Below are positions 34,846-42,993 of a DNA stretch of 64,000 nt, piece after piece. The translations under genes and the position numbers were made by a program. The stretch covers positions 2,178,721 through 2,242,720 of the forward strand of contig JARFXR010000001.1 of the NCBI GenBank assembly GCA_029194535.1, in the 5' to 3' direction. How positions within the stretch are numbered: the first letter of the stretch is position 1; the number at the start of each line of letters is the position of its first letter. The notes beneath the pieces were generated by a model. That model was not told the DNA's origin. It did no database searches and saw nothing but the letters and a program-made list of their open reading frames with translations. Source of the DNA: Nitrospira sp. GTDB lineage: Bacteria; Nitrospirota; Nitrospiria; Nitrospirales; Nitrospiraceae.

Positions 34846-36679
34846 CCTCATCACGGCCCTCAGACAGAAACACCTGACGCCCGCCATCGTGTTTTTGACA
34901 TCTCGCCGCGCCTGCGACGAGGCGATGCAGGCCTTCGACCACACCGAAGCGCTCTTGCCTCCCGCCCGCCAGGACGCTATCGCCAAGGTGCTGGAACAGG
35001 TCATCACTCAATATCCCAGCATCGCGGAACACCCGTTGATCCCCACGGTACAGCGCATCGGCGTCGCGGCCCATCATGCCGGCCACCTTCCCTCGTGGAA
35101 AATTGCCGTGGAGGAGCTCATGCGACACGGTTGCCTGGACGCCGTGTTCGCCACCACGACCCTGGCGGCCGGCGTGGACTTTCCCGCCCGCACGGTGATC
35201 ATCACGCAGTCCAGCATCCGCAAGGCGCGTGACTTCACCGACCTGACGATCGGAGAGGTCCAGCAGATCGCCGGACGGGCCGGCCGCCGCGGCAAGGACC
35301 TTGTCGGGTTCGCCATCGTGACGCCGTCGCCCTACATCGACCTGGGTGTGCTCACCAAAGGGTTCACCGGTCATCCGGAGGCGATCAACAGCCAATTCGT
35401 CATCACCTATCCGATGGTCCTCAATTTGCTCAAGGCCCACCCGCTCGATCAGATGCAGTCCATCCTCGCCAAGAGCTTTGCGCAATTTCAGTTGAACCAA
35501 CGAGCCGAGGCGATCGAGCAGAAGCTGGACGACGTGCACCGGCAGATGGAGCCCTACGGCCCGCGTGTGTGCACCGATTGGATCTCCCAATGGCACATGT
35601 TCGATCAGGTCCGCCGGCAGCGGCATCATCGTCCGATGATCCAACGGCACGAGCCGCCGGAGGTGACGGCACGGTTCCACTTTCTGAGTCCCGGCCGGGT
35701 GGTGGGATTATCCAAGACTCGCGGCGTCGTCCTGCGGCAGTATCGGAGCAAGGGCCAGAAGAGCGCCATGGTCACGGTGCTCCGTCCTGACGGGGCCGTC
35801 ACGGAATGTCCCGCCGCCGTCGTCACCGACGTCTTCGACCGGGTGTTGGAATGCCGGGAGTCTCCGTCCTATCCCTGGTGCACGGCCGAGAGTTTCGATC
35901 TCCTGCTGGACAGCATGAAGGATCTCCCCGGCAGGCTGCCGATCCTGCCGATTCTCGTCTCGAAAGATGATGAGCCGATCCCCGACTCGATCGTGCAAAC
36001 GTTGGGTGACTTTTCCTGCCCGACCTGTCCTTCGCGGTCCGCCTGCCAAAAGGACTACGCGAACGCTTCCAAGTTGCGACAGGAACAGCAGCGGCACATG
36101 AAGTCGATTCAAGCGCTGCGCACGAGCCTGTGGCATCGGTTTCAGGAGCGGATCGAAGTGCTGCAGAAGTTCGGGTATCTCACCGCCACGGCGCAACTGA
36201 CGGAAGCGGGCGAATGGGCCCGCCTCATCCGCATCGACCATTCGCTCCTCATCACCGAGCTGATTCGCGCGGAGGCCTTCACCGGCGGGGATCCGCCGCT
36301 CCTGGCGGCGGTTATGTCGAGCATTGCGCACGACGACGACCGGCCCGGCCTGTTCCCGAGAATCAGCTCGGGGCTAGGCTCATTATTAGGTCAGGTTCGA
36401 AAACTCGCCGAATCCCTCGCTCCCTATGAAGAGGCGCCGCTCTTGCGCGCAGACATCGCGGCGGTGACGGAGCGGTGGATCGGCGATCCGAACCTCACAT
36501 GGATCGGCCTCTGCAAGATGACAACCATGGCCGAGGGAGACATCTACCGGCTCCTCGCCAGAACGTTGGAGTTTCTCTCGCAGCTGCACGGACTCAAGGA
36601 CACGCATCCGGAGTTGGCAGACTGCGCGTCCAAGGCGATCGCCGCGCTGCGGCGCGGCGTGCTGGAAGAATTACCGTGA
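34820..36679 (+). CDS. SKI2/Mtr4-like helicase, C-terminal half (second RecA domain plus DSHCT-like region)
   Basis: 619 residues that start right at helicase motif IV (LTPAIVFLTSRRACDEA, 19-35). They contain VAAHHAGHLP, motif V (ATTTLAAGVDFPARTVI, 111-127) and motif VI (QQIAGRAGRRGKD, 148-160). An SH3-like beta region follows, then a cysteine cluster (CPTCPSRSAC) and a DSHCT-like end (MTTMAEGDIYRLLARTLEFL). There is no Walker A or DExH; those are in the next gene, which overlaps by 4 nt (GTGA). Together they make one complete helicase, but in the wrong order. Alone this half cannot hydrolyse ATP. Confidence 0.9.
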   Translation: MPPSIHPVDLITALRQKHLTPAIVFLTSRRACDEAMQAFDHTEALLPPARQDAIAKVLEQVITQYPSIAEHPLIPTVQRIGVAAHHAGHLPSWKIAVEELMRHGCLDAVFATTTLAAGVDFPARTVIITQSSIRKARDFTDLTIGEVQQIAGRAGRRGKDLVGFAIVTPSPYIDLGVLTKGFTGHPEAINSQFVITYPMVLNLLKAHPLDQMQSILAKSFAQFQLNQRAEAIEQKLDDVHRQMEPYGPRVCTDWISQWHMFDQVRRQRHHRPMIQRHEPPEVTARFHFLSPGRVVGLSKTRGVVLRQYRSKGQKSAMVTVLRPDGAVTECPAAVVTDVFDRVLECRESPSYPWCTAESFDLLLDSMKDLPGRLPILPILVSKDDEPIPDSIVQTLGDFSCPTCPSRSACQKDYANASKLRQEQQRHMKSIQALRTSLWHRFQERIEVLQKFGYLTATAQLTEAGEWARLIRIDHSLLITELIRAEAFTGGDPPLLAAVMSSIAHDDDRPGLFPRISSGLGSLLGQVRKLAESLAPYEEAPLLRADIAAVTERWIGDPNLTWIGLCKMTTMAEGDIYRLLARTLEFLSQLHGLKDTHPELADCASKAIAALRRGVLEELP

Positions 36680-37740
36680 CGACTGACGAACTCGAAACAC
36701 TGCTCGCACAGCAACCGATGGCCCTGTTGCATCGCCTGGCCCGCGGCCGTGTTCACCGACACTTCCGCCTGGGCAAGCGCCGTCTGATCGAGCTGCTGCT
36801 TCGCCATTCGGCGGAAAACCGGGCCGGCTTCGAGTCGGACGTCATGGCCCTCATCGGCGAGCGGCCGGCGAAGCCGGCAGCCCCACCCTCACATCCGCTG
36901 CGCCATGCTTCCCAGGGGAAGAGCCACCACACGCCGCGCCACAAGCCTCCTCACCACGAGGCTGAGTCGCATGAGCCGTCTGCGTCGCTGGGAGAGTGGC
37001 TCTCCGGTATCGGCGTGCCGCCGCCGCAGCCGTTTGTGCCGGACGCGTGGCAAGTGGAAGCCGTGGAGCGGTTGCAGCAGACGGACGTGGTCGTGAGCGT
37101 GCCGACCGGAAGCGGCAAAACTTACGTGGCGGTGGAAGCGGCCAGACGCGCCATGGAGGACAACCGCACCGTCATCTACACATCGCCCCTCAAGGCCCTG
37201 TCCAATACCAAATTCACGGAATTCTCCCGTATCTTCGGAGCAGATCGAGTGGGGATTCTCACCGGAGACCGGCGGGACAACGGTCAGGCGCCCCTACTGA
37301 TCATGACGACCGAGATCCTGCGCAACCTCCTCTATGATGCGGCAGGAGGCGAGATCGACCTGCGGCTCGACACACTCGGGCTCGTCATCATGGACGAATC
37401 CCAATACATCGCCGATCCGGAGCGAGGGGTGGTGTGGGAAGAAACCATCATCTTTTGTCCATCGCAGGCGAGACTGCTGCTTCTCTCGGCCTCGATCGGC
37501 AACCCACAAGATATCGCCGATTGGCTCACGTCGATTCGTCCGGTCCCCTGCCACCTGATCAAACACAGTAAACGAACCGTACCCCTCCGGGCCGGCTACC
37601 TCCATCCCGACGGCAAGCTCGTCCCGTTGTTCCCCACGCTGGGCATTCCCCATGGCCACGCAGGCCATTGGCATCCCGAAGCCAAACGTCTTTTTGCCAG
37701 ATACGAAGAAGAAACCATGCCGTCGGGCCGCCGGCGCTGA
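36676..37740 (+). CDS. SKI2/Mtr4-like helicase, N-terminal half (ATP-binding RecA domain)
   Basis: 354 residues from the GTG at 36676, which overlaps the preceding stop. A basic/His-rich N-terminal extension (1-110; HASQGKSHHTPRHKPPHHEA) precedes the ATPase domain: VPTGSGKT (Walker A, 142-149), YTSPLKALSNTKF (Ia), LTGDRR, DESQ (motif II, 240-243) followed by YIADPERGVVWEE as in Mtr4, and SASIGN (motif III, 271-276). It stops after LFARYEEETMPSGRRR, just where the other half begins. The two chains probably assemble into one enzyme (inference). Confidence 0.9.
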   Translation: MTTDELETLLAQQPMALLHRLARGRVHRHFRLGKRRLIELLLRHSAENRAGFESDVMALIGERPAKPAAPPSHPLRHASQGKSHHTPRHKPPHHEAESHEPSASLGEWLSGIGVPPPQPFVPDAWQVEAVERLQQTDVVVSVPTGSGKTYVAVEAARRAMEDNRTVIYTSPLKALSNTKFTEFSRIFGADRVGILTGDRRDNGQAPLLIMTTEILRNLLYDAAGGEIDLRLDTLGLVIMDESQYIADPERGVVWEETIIFCPSQARLLLLSASIGNPQDIADWLTSIRPVPCHLIKHSKRTVPLRAGYLHPDGKLVPLFPTLGIPHGHAGHWHPEAKRLFARYEEETMPSGRRR

Positions 37741-37778
37741 CGGGGACTGCCACCCTTCCGGTTGACGGCTGTCCCCGT
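37740..37778. terminator. Hairpin between convergent genes (possible bidirectional terminator)
   Basis: acggggac (37740-37747) pairs perfectly with gtccccgt (37771-37778), followed by tt. It lies between the helicase gene and the oppositely oriented outer-membrane protein gene. The same ggggactg...ccccgtt sequence occurs at 23951-24025. Confidence 0.45.
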
Positions 37779-37834
37779 TTAACAACCTGATCCAACTGGG
37801 ACAGGCACGGCAAGGTATGCCGAGCCAGTCCCCG

Positions 37835-38821
37835 CTAAAATATCAGCGTGAGGCCGGCGGTCAATCCGTGCCGGAGGGATTGAAACTCGGTGAGGGGAAA
37901 AGACTGGCTTGAGTCGTTCACCGGGTAGACGGTGAGATTCCCGGTGATGAGTTGATTCCAGTAGACGCGGTACCCCACGTCGGCGGCAAAATTCTTCATG
38001 AATTGAAAGCGAAGCCCGATGTCGCCATCAGCCCCGATGCCGTAGCCGGTCATGGCGAAGCTCGGGTTCTGCTGCAAGTCGGGCCGCAGGTGATGCTGGT
38101 CCTTGTTGTCCAGATAGCTGGCGGGAATGAGGGCTGCGGTGCCGTGAACGCTGATCCGGCGGGTGAACTTATACTCGGAGGTCATGCCGATTCGAAATGA
38201 ATGCCAGGACGTTGTATTCGTGATGACGGTCTGCCCCTGGTTCGTACTCGTGCCGGGCGGTAGGCAGGTCAGGCCTGGAATCGCAGCCGGGTTGCAGGAT
38301 ATCTGCGCCACCCCGACCGCCTGATATTCCGTACGCCAATACTGATAGCCGCCGAAGACATCGAGATAGCCACGGTGGTGTGCGAACTCCGTCACGCGCC
38401 CGCCCAAATCCGCGTTCACATACCACATGTTATTGCCGTTGATGTTGCTCTGGGTACTCGAGAAGAGTTGCTGTCCTGCTCCATAATCATCGTCGGTCAA
38501 GCGACCGCCCCCGACATTGGCGAACCCGACGTTGAGCTTGGTAAAGACTTTCTGAGAGAACCAGAATTTCCCGGCCACGTCGATCACGTTCGTGCCGACG
38601 TCCTCATAATCCAGTTTCGATGTGGGATTGCCGAGGCCCGGCACCGAAGACGCATTGTGCGCCCACTTCGTCTCGCCGACGCTGATCCAGGTGCCGATGT
38701 TGATTTCAGTCGCAGGCCGCCGCGGCTCATCCGGCTCCTGGGCCTGGGCGAGCCAGGTTGAAGAGGTCAAGACGACGCCGGCGGCCAGCAGGCTTCCGAT
38801 GGCCAGGAGGCGCCTGGTCAT
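37835..38821 (-). CDS. Outer-membrane beta-barrel protein
   Basis: 328 residues with a signal peptide (LLAIGSLLAAGVVLTSSTWL). The mature chain alternates polar and hydrophobic residues and ends TAGLTLIF, the terminal aromatic typical of barrels folded by BAM. Repeated strands such as YLDVFGGYQYWRTEY and SFRIGMTSEYKF indicate a porin- or omptin-sized barrel. No specific function. The start at 38821 overlaps the upstream TM protein by 4 nt. Confidence 0.8.
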   Translation of the reverse strand: MTRRLLAIGSLLAAGVVLTSSTWLAQAQEPDEPRRPATEINIGTWISVGETKWAHNASSVPGLGNPTSKLDYEDVGTNVIDVAGKFWFSQKVFTKLNVGFANVGGGRLTDDDYGAGQQLFSSTQSNINGNNMWYVNADLGGRVTEFAHHRGYLDVFGGYQYWRTEYQAVGVAQISCNPAAIPGLTCLPPGTSTNQGQTVITNTTSWHSFRIGMTSEYKFTRRISVHGTAALIPASYLDNKDQHHLRPDLQQNPSFAMTGYGIGADGDIGLRFQFMKNFAADVGYRVYWNQLITGNLTVYPVNDSSQSFPLTEFQSLRHGLTAGLTLIF

Positions 38822-39141
38822 CGCCTCGCTCCGCCCCGCTGGATGATGACGGTATCCACACATCGCTCGACCGTGTCCGGCATGACCCTTTGACAGGCCG
38901 AACGGATATCTTCGAGGACGAAATGGCGTTGCAGGTAGGCGGTCAGCCAGACCAGCCAGCTCCCGAGCGCAAAGGCCGCCACGATGCCGACCGTCCATCG
39001 TACGATCGTACCGATCGTACCGACAGCACTGGAACCAGACTGAGTCGATTCCACGACCGGCCGATCTTCTTGAACCGATTGCTGAGGCTGTTGCTCAACC
39101 GCTTGTCCAACCACCTGCTCCACGACCTGGAGATTCGGCAT
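38818..39141 (-). CDS. Small single-pass membrane protein
   Basis: 107 residues. A Gln/Val-rich N-terminus (VVEQVVGQAVEQQPQQSVQE), one transmembrane helix (about 46-68, IVRWTVGIVAAFALGSWLVW), then a domain with two cysteines (SACQRV, ERCVDT). Coupled by a 4-nt overlap to the outer-membrane protein. Function unknown. Confidence 0.7.
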   Translation of the reverse strand: MPNLQVVEQVVGQAVEQQPQQSVQEDRPVVESTQSGSSAVGTIGTIVRWTVGIVAAFALGSWLVWLTAYLQRHFVLEDIRSACQRVMPDTVERCVDTVIIQRGGARR

Positions 39142-39409
39142 AGCCAGTCCTCACGGATGAGTTCCCTGAGCGTCAGAGCATCATCCTACTGGAGTGGTTG
39201 GATTCTGGATATAGTTTTTTCTGAATGGATCGGCAGCCCCTGCTCCCTTGACCCACCGGGGCGTGGCCCTGTATAACCGCAGACTGCCGCAGCGGCCAGT
39301 CCTGAGCCCTGAGTGCTGATTCAGATGATGGAGCCGGCTGTCTGACCTCGTCTCCAAGCCGCCTTCCGGTTGCTTCAACTCAGGACTCACAACTCAGCAC
39401 TTCTTTGAT

Positions 39410-39485
39410 GCGCCCGTAGCTCAATGGATAGAGCACCAGACTACGGATCTGGGGGTTACAGGTTCAAGTCCTGTCGGGCGCACCA
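39410..39485 (+). tRNA. tRNA-Arg (anticodon ACG)
   Basis: Full cloverleaf: acceptor gcgcccg/cgggcgc, D-arm gctc...gagc, anticodon stem ccaga/tctgg with loop ctacgga (anticodon ACG, read as ICG after deamination), T-arm acagg/cctgt with ttcaa, and encoded CCA at 39483-39485. Its last 20 nt plus flank are copied twice just downstream. Confidence 0.97.
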
Positions 39486-39490
39486 AACCG

Positions 39491-39616
39491 CTGACGGATC
39501 CGGGCCTATCGAATTCAGTCCTGTCGGGCGCACCAAACCGCACTTCGTGTGGGCCGGCGGCTCACCAGGCGCAGCCTTTCTTTGTTGCGCCGCCGGATAA
39601 ACACCTCCAGTAGTCC
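39491..39616 (+). repeat. tRNA-tail repeat unit A with nested hairpin
   Basis: 39491-39555 is a direct repeat of 39669-39733 (one mismatch seen) and includes a 24-nt copy (39518-39541) of the tRNA-Arg 3' end and flank. It continues into a hairpin with an 8-bp outer stem (39554-39561/39589-39596) and inner stem aggc/gcct (39567-39570/39574-39577), then a shared ending at ccagtagtc. Confidence 0.75.
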
Positions 39617-39668
39617 GAGTTAGATGTTTGTGTCAGCCCGCGCCTCTTCAGGAGAAGCCTCTCTTCAA

Positions 39669-39794
39669 CTGACGGATCCGGGCCTATCGAATTCCGTCCT
39701 GTCGGGCGCACCAAACCGCACTTCGTGTGGGCCGCGGGCTATTCAGGCAAAGCCTCTCCCAATTGACGCCCGCGGATAAAACCCACCAGTAGTC
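39669..39794 (+). repeat. tRNA-tail repeat unit B with nested hairpin
   Basis: Second unit, 178 nt downstream of unit A. It holds the tRNA 3' copy at 39696-39719, outer stem 39732-39739/39768-39775 and inner stem 39745-39748/39752-39755. The outer stem differs from unit A at two base pairs, both swapped on both sides. I see no gene from 39486 to 39915 apart from these repeats. Confidence 0.75.
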
Positions 39795-39915
39795 TTGTAT
39801 CTATCTTGCTCGTGCCGGCGCCCACCTCGTCCGCCTTACCTTGACACCGCTGCTAGATACTCCGACGATAGGTTGGTCTACGGAGCCTCATAACCACCGC
39901 GTTGGGAGGTACACC

Positions 39916-40155
39916 ATGGAAGCTGGTGCCAAGCGAACGATCATCGCCCGAATCATGGCAGGTTTAGGCACTCTGTGTGGAATTTTTGGTGGGCTGGCAG
40001 CAACCACGAAAGACCCGTGGTGGTTTACCCCGCGCGGCTGGGGGATCGGTGGGATACTCTTGCTCCTCATTGCCATATTCTTGCTGCTCGACGGAGTCGT
40101 CTCATTCGAGAAATCTGACTCGAGTCAGACTCCCAGACGTTCACCAGTCCACTGA
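39916..40155 (+). CDS. Small two-helix membrane protein
   Basis: 79 residues from the ATG at 39916, with gggaggt upstream. Two hydrophobic helices (IIARIMAGLGTLCGIFGGLA and GIGGILLLLIAIFLLLDGVV) separated by a Trp/Pro loop. Function unknown. Confidence 0.65.
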   Translation: MEAGAKRTIIARIMAGLGTLCGIFGGLAATTKDPWWFTPRGWGIGGILLLLIAIFLLLDGVVSFEKSDSSQTPRRSPVH

Positions 40156-40226
40156 GGTTGAACAGGTACTTCATGATTGGTGAGGAGAGTCAGTTCAATG
40201 CAGCGCACCTCGTTTTGTGTAGTCGG

Positions 40227-40256
40227 TTGGTGTACGATAATCCTGTAAAGTATGAT
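40227..40256 (+). promoter_or_regulatory. Sigma70-type promoter for the small secreted protein
   Basis: TTGGTG (40227-40232), 18-nt spacer, TATGAT (40251-40256), then a short leader with gggagg before the ATG at 40277. Confidence 0.45.
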
Positions 40257-40276
40257 TATGTGATGGGAGGACTGGA

Positions 40277-40630
40277 ATGATTCGTGTCCTCTTATTCTCT
40301 CTGCTGATTATTGTGGTGGTTGCTTCACGCGCGGAAGCTCAATCGAATGGAGGAGTGATAATCTCCCCAGGGCAGCCGAGTGTGTTCGTGTCTCCTCTGT
40401 TCGATGGCAGTGCCAATGTTTTTCGGCCAGGCCAACCGTCCTACTTATTCACCCCTCCAGGAAGCGGCAGCACAATCACTAAAGGAGGCGAGTTCGCATA
40501 CTATATTCCATTGTCGCCGCCCCCCATTTCCAGTCTCGGAAGGACGCCCTATGGGATCGTGATGCCCGGCTATCCAAGCATTCTCGATAGGCCCTTGGCT
40601 CCATATGGCATCACCCTCCCCTCTCACTGA
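40277..40630 (+). CDS. Small secreted Pro/Gly/Ser-rich protein
   Basis: 117 residues with a clean signal peptide (VLLFSLLIIVVVASRAEAQ). The mature part is low-complexity with recurring PG-x-PS segments (ISPGQPSVFVSP, FRPGQPSYLFTPPGS, VMPGYPSILDRP), probably extended or bound at the surface. Function unknown. Confidence 0.65.
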   Translation: MIRVLLFSLLIIVVVASRAEAQSNGGVIISPGQPSVFVSPLFDGSANVFRPGQPSYLFTPPGSGSTITKGGEFAYYIPLSPPPISSLGRTPYGIVMPGYPSILDRPLAPYGITLPSH

Positions 40631-41013
40631 TGGGCACCAGTTTCCCCGAGGAAGACTTGGATCTGACCCCTTCGCCTTCCGGCCGTCCACCATGGAGAAT
40701 CCCCTCCCGCTGGCTGAGACAAGAGTGAGCCAGGCCCTTCTTCTTGCGCTGATAAGCCTGCATCGTTTCTTCTCCTCATCGCTCGACGAAGATGAGAGCC
40801 GTTCCGGATAGGGATCGACCAATGGGAGCGCAGTCCCTCTTGCAAAGCGGAGATCGTTCGTATCATGCATGGTCACAGACTGCGGACCGGACAGGAGTGC
40901 CCATTGCGGCTTGCGCGGCTCGATCGCCCTCTATATGATGTCATGGCGCGATTGGCCGTCTCAGGCTGTCGCAGAAATAGGACACGTCGATGAGCGATTC
41001 AGGAGAAAGTCCG
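40631..41013. other. Intergenic stretch without a supported gene
   Basis: 383 nt. It contains the promoter of the sulfite dehydrogenase genes near its right end. The open frames on either strand have no start signal or family resemblance. Confidence 0.5.
40911..40939 (+). promoter_or_regulatory. Promoter of the sulfite dehydrogenase genes
   Basis: TTGCGC (40911-40916), 17-nt spacer, TATGAT (40934-40939), leader of about 67 nt before the ATG at 41014. Confidence 0.45.
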
Positions 41014-42291
41014 ATGAGCGCGCACCCTGAGGATCAGGCAGTGCGAGCGCCGGAGGAGTTGTTCGACGAGCATCGGCCTGAGCCGCTGGTCAACCGTCGC
41101 ACTTGGCTGGGCCGGGCGGCGGCCGTCGTGGGAGTCACGATCGCTGAGACCATGCTCAGTCCTGTGCGCGCCGAAGAGCCGGCGGCTTCGGCCGATCCGA
41201 CAAAAGTGCCAGGGTCTCCGCCCAGCCGCTACGGGCATCGCTCGGAGTTCGAGACAAGCGAGCGGGTGCCTCGCTCTTGGTGGTCCACTCTCACTCCACT
41301 CCAGGACCTTCAGGGCATCGTGACCCCCGCGTCCTTGCACTTTGAACGCCACCACAACGGCATCCCGAGCATTCATCCGGGCCGTCACCGGCTGCTTGTC
41401 CATGGCCTGGTCGAGCGACCGCTCATCTTCACGGTCGAGGAACTGAAGCGCTTTCCCTCGGTGTCGCGGCTCCTCTTCATCGAGTGTTCGGGAAATTCCG
41501 CGCCTGAATGGCGAGCCTCCGCGGGGCAGACTGCCCAGCAGACCCACGGGCTCACGAGCACCAACGAATGGACCGGTGTGCGGCTTTCGACGATCCTCAA
41601 AGAAGTCGGCGCGAAACCCGACGGCACCTGGCTACTGGCGGAAGGCAGCGACGCCGCAGCCATGACGCGCAGCCTCCCCCTCGCCGACATCCTGGACGAC
41701 GCGCTCCTCTGTTACGCGCAAAACGGCGAGGCGCTCAGGCCGGAACAGGGTTACCCGCTCAGGCTGGTGATCCCCGGGTGGGAAGGCAATACCTGTATCA
41801 AGTGGCTCAGACGTTTGAAGCTGGGAACCGCTCCCTTCATGACGCGCGAGGAGACGTCTCAATATACCGATCTCATGCCCGACGGCACAGCGCGGCAGTT
41901 CACGATGGTGATGGAAGCCAAATCCGTCATCACCAGTCCTTCGGGCGGACAGACGCTACAGCCCGGCTTCATCGAAATCCGCGGACTCGCCTGGAGTGGT
42001 CGCGGGTCGATCACCAAGGCGGAGGTCAGCACCGACGGAGGCCGTTCGTGGGAGCAGGCTCGCCTCCAAGAGCCGGTCCTCCCCAAATGCCACACGCGGT
42101 TTCGTTTGCCCTGGCGGTGGGACGGGATGGAAACCATTCTCCAGAGTCGCTGCACCGACGAAACCGGATACGTGCAACCCAGCCGCGCGGCCCTGGTCGC
42201 GGTGCGCGGGATCCATTCCGTCTACCATTACAACGCCATTCAGAGCTGGAAGATTTCGCGGGACGGGCAGGTGACCAATGTCCATGTCTAG
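41014..42291 (+). CDS. soxC: Sulfite dehydrogenase, molybdopterin subunit (SoxC/SorA-like)
   Basis: 425 residues. A twin-arginine signal (NRRTWLGRAAAVVGV) directs the folded protein to the periplasm. The molybdenum-ligand Cys lies in LLFIECSGNSAPEW, followed by GYPLRLVIPGWEGNTCIKWL and a Mo-co dimerisation domain with the typical TKAEVSTDGGRSWEQA. It oxidises sulfite (or, as SoxCD, bound sulfane sulfur) and passes electrons to the cytochrome encoded next. The start at 41014 is preferred (aggag 8 nt upstream); an ATG at 40990 is also in frame. No other sox genes are in the window, so a stand-alone sulfite dehydrogenase is likely. Confidence 0.9.
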   Translation: MSAHPEDQAVRAPEELFDEHRPEPLVNRRTWLGRAAAVVGVTIAETMLSPVRAEEPAASADPTKVPGSPPSRYGHRSEFETSERVPRSWWSTLTPLQDLQGIVTPASLHFERHHNGIPSIHPGRHRLLVHGLVERPLIFTVEELKRFPSVSRLLFIECSGNSAPEWRASAGQTAQQTHGLTSTNEWTGVRLSTILKEVGAKPDGTWLLAEGSDAAAMTRSLPLADILDDALLCYAQNGEALRPEQGYPLRLVIPGWEGNTCIKWLRRLKLGTAPFMTREETSQYTDLMPDGTARQFTMVMEAKSVITSPSGGQTLQPGFIEIRGLAWSGRGSITKAEVSTDGGRSWEQARLQEPVLPKCHTRFRLPWRWDGMETILQSRCTDETGYVQPSRAALVAVRGIHSVYHYNAIQSWKISRDGQVTNVHV

Positions 42292-42841
42292 GACTGCGGC
42301 GGCAGTGTGGGTGATCACTCTAGGATCGGCCTGGCTTGCCGGCTCGGCTCTGGCAGGAGACAACAATATACCGCTCGGCTATGGATTCGGCCGCTCACCC
42401 GCCGAGAAGGAGATACAGATCTGGGACATCGATGTCGCCCCGACCGGTGTCGGCCTGCCTCCGGGTCGTGGGACGGTTACCCAGGGGGCAGCCGTGTTTT
42501 CCGCGAAGTGCGCGGTCTGCCATGGTCCGACCGGCCAGGAAGGACCGATGGACCGGCTCGTGGGCGGACAGGGCACGCTCACCACAGGACAGCCCATCAA
42601 GACCATCGGCAGCTACTGGCCTTATGCCACAACATTGTTCGATTACGTTCGCCGCGCGATGCCGTTCCCCGCTCCGCAATCCCTGACAGCCGACGAGGTG
42701 TATGCCGTCGTTGCCTGGCTGCTGCACCAGAACGGCATCCTTCCGGCTGATGCGGCACTCGATGCGCGGACGCTCCCTGCCGTTCAGATGCCGAACCGCA
42801 CAGGCTTCACGCCTGATCCTCGACCCGATGTGTTGAAGTAG
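42278..42841 (+). CDS. soxD: Cytochrome c subunit of sulfite dehydrogenase (SoxD/SorB-like)
   Basis: 187 residues with a signal peptide (ITLGSAWLAGSALAGD) and one haem c site C78-AV-C81-H82. The distal Met is probably in RRAMPFPAPQSLTADE. GYGFGRSPAEKEIQIWDIDV is typical of SoxD N-termini. It accepts electrons from the molybdenum subunit. It overlaps the upstream gene by 14 nt, as such pairs often do. Confidence 0.9.
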   Translation: MSMSRTAAAVWVITLGSAWLAGSALAGDNNIPLGYGFGRSPAEKEIQIWDIDVAPTGVGLPPGRGTVTQGAAVFSAKCAVCHGPTGQEGPMDRLVGGQGTLTTGQPIKTIGSYWPYATTLFDYVRRAMPFPAPQSLTADEVYAVVAWLLHQNGILPADAALDARTLPAVQMPNRTGFTPDPRPDVLK

Positions 42842-42993
42842 CCGTTGCTCGTATCAAGCCGCATCCAACGGCTCACCGGCGTGGCCGCTGCCGGTGGCCG
42901 TTCACTCGCCCTCTGGAATCGAACAATGGCCCCGTTCCGCTTGGCTTGTTGGGACGACCTCATGAAGGTGGGCGTGGATTCATGGCGTCGGTT

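Noticed and set aside
39491-39794. CRISPR array or tRNA cluster next to tRNA-Arg
   Set aside because: Only two units, no regular spacers, and no full cloverleaf in the repeats; they copy just the tRNA 3' end.
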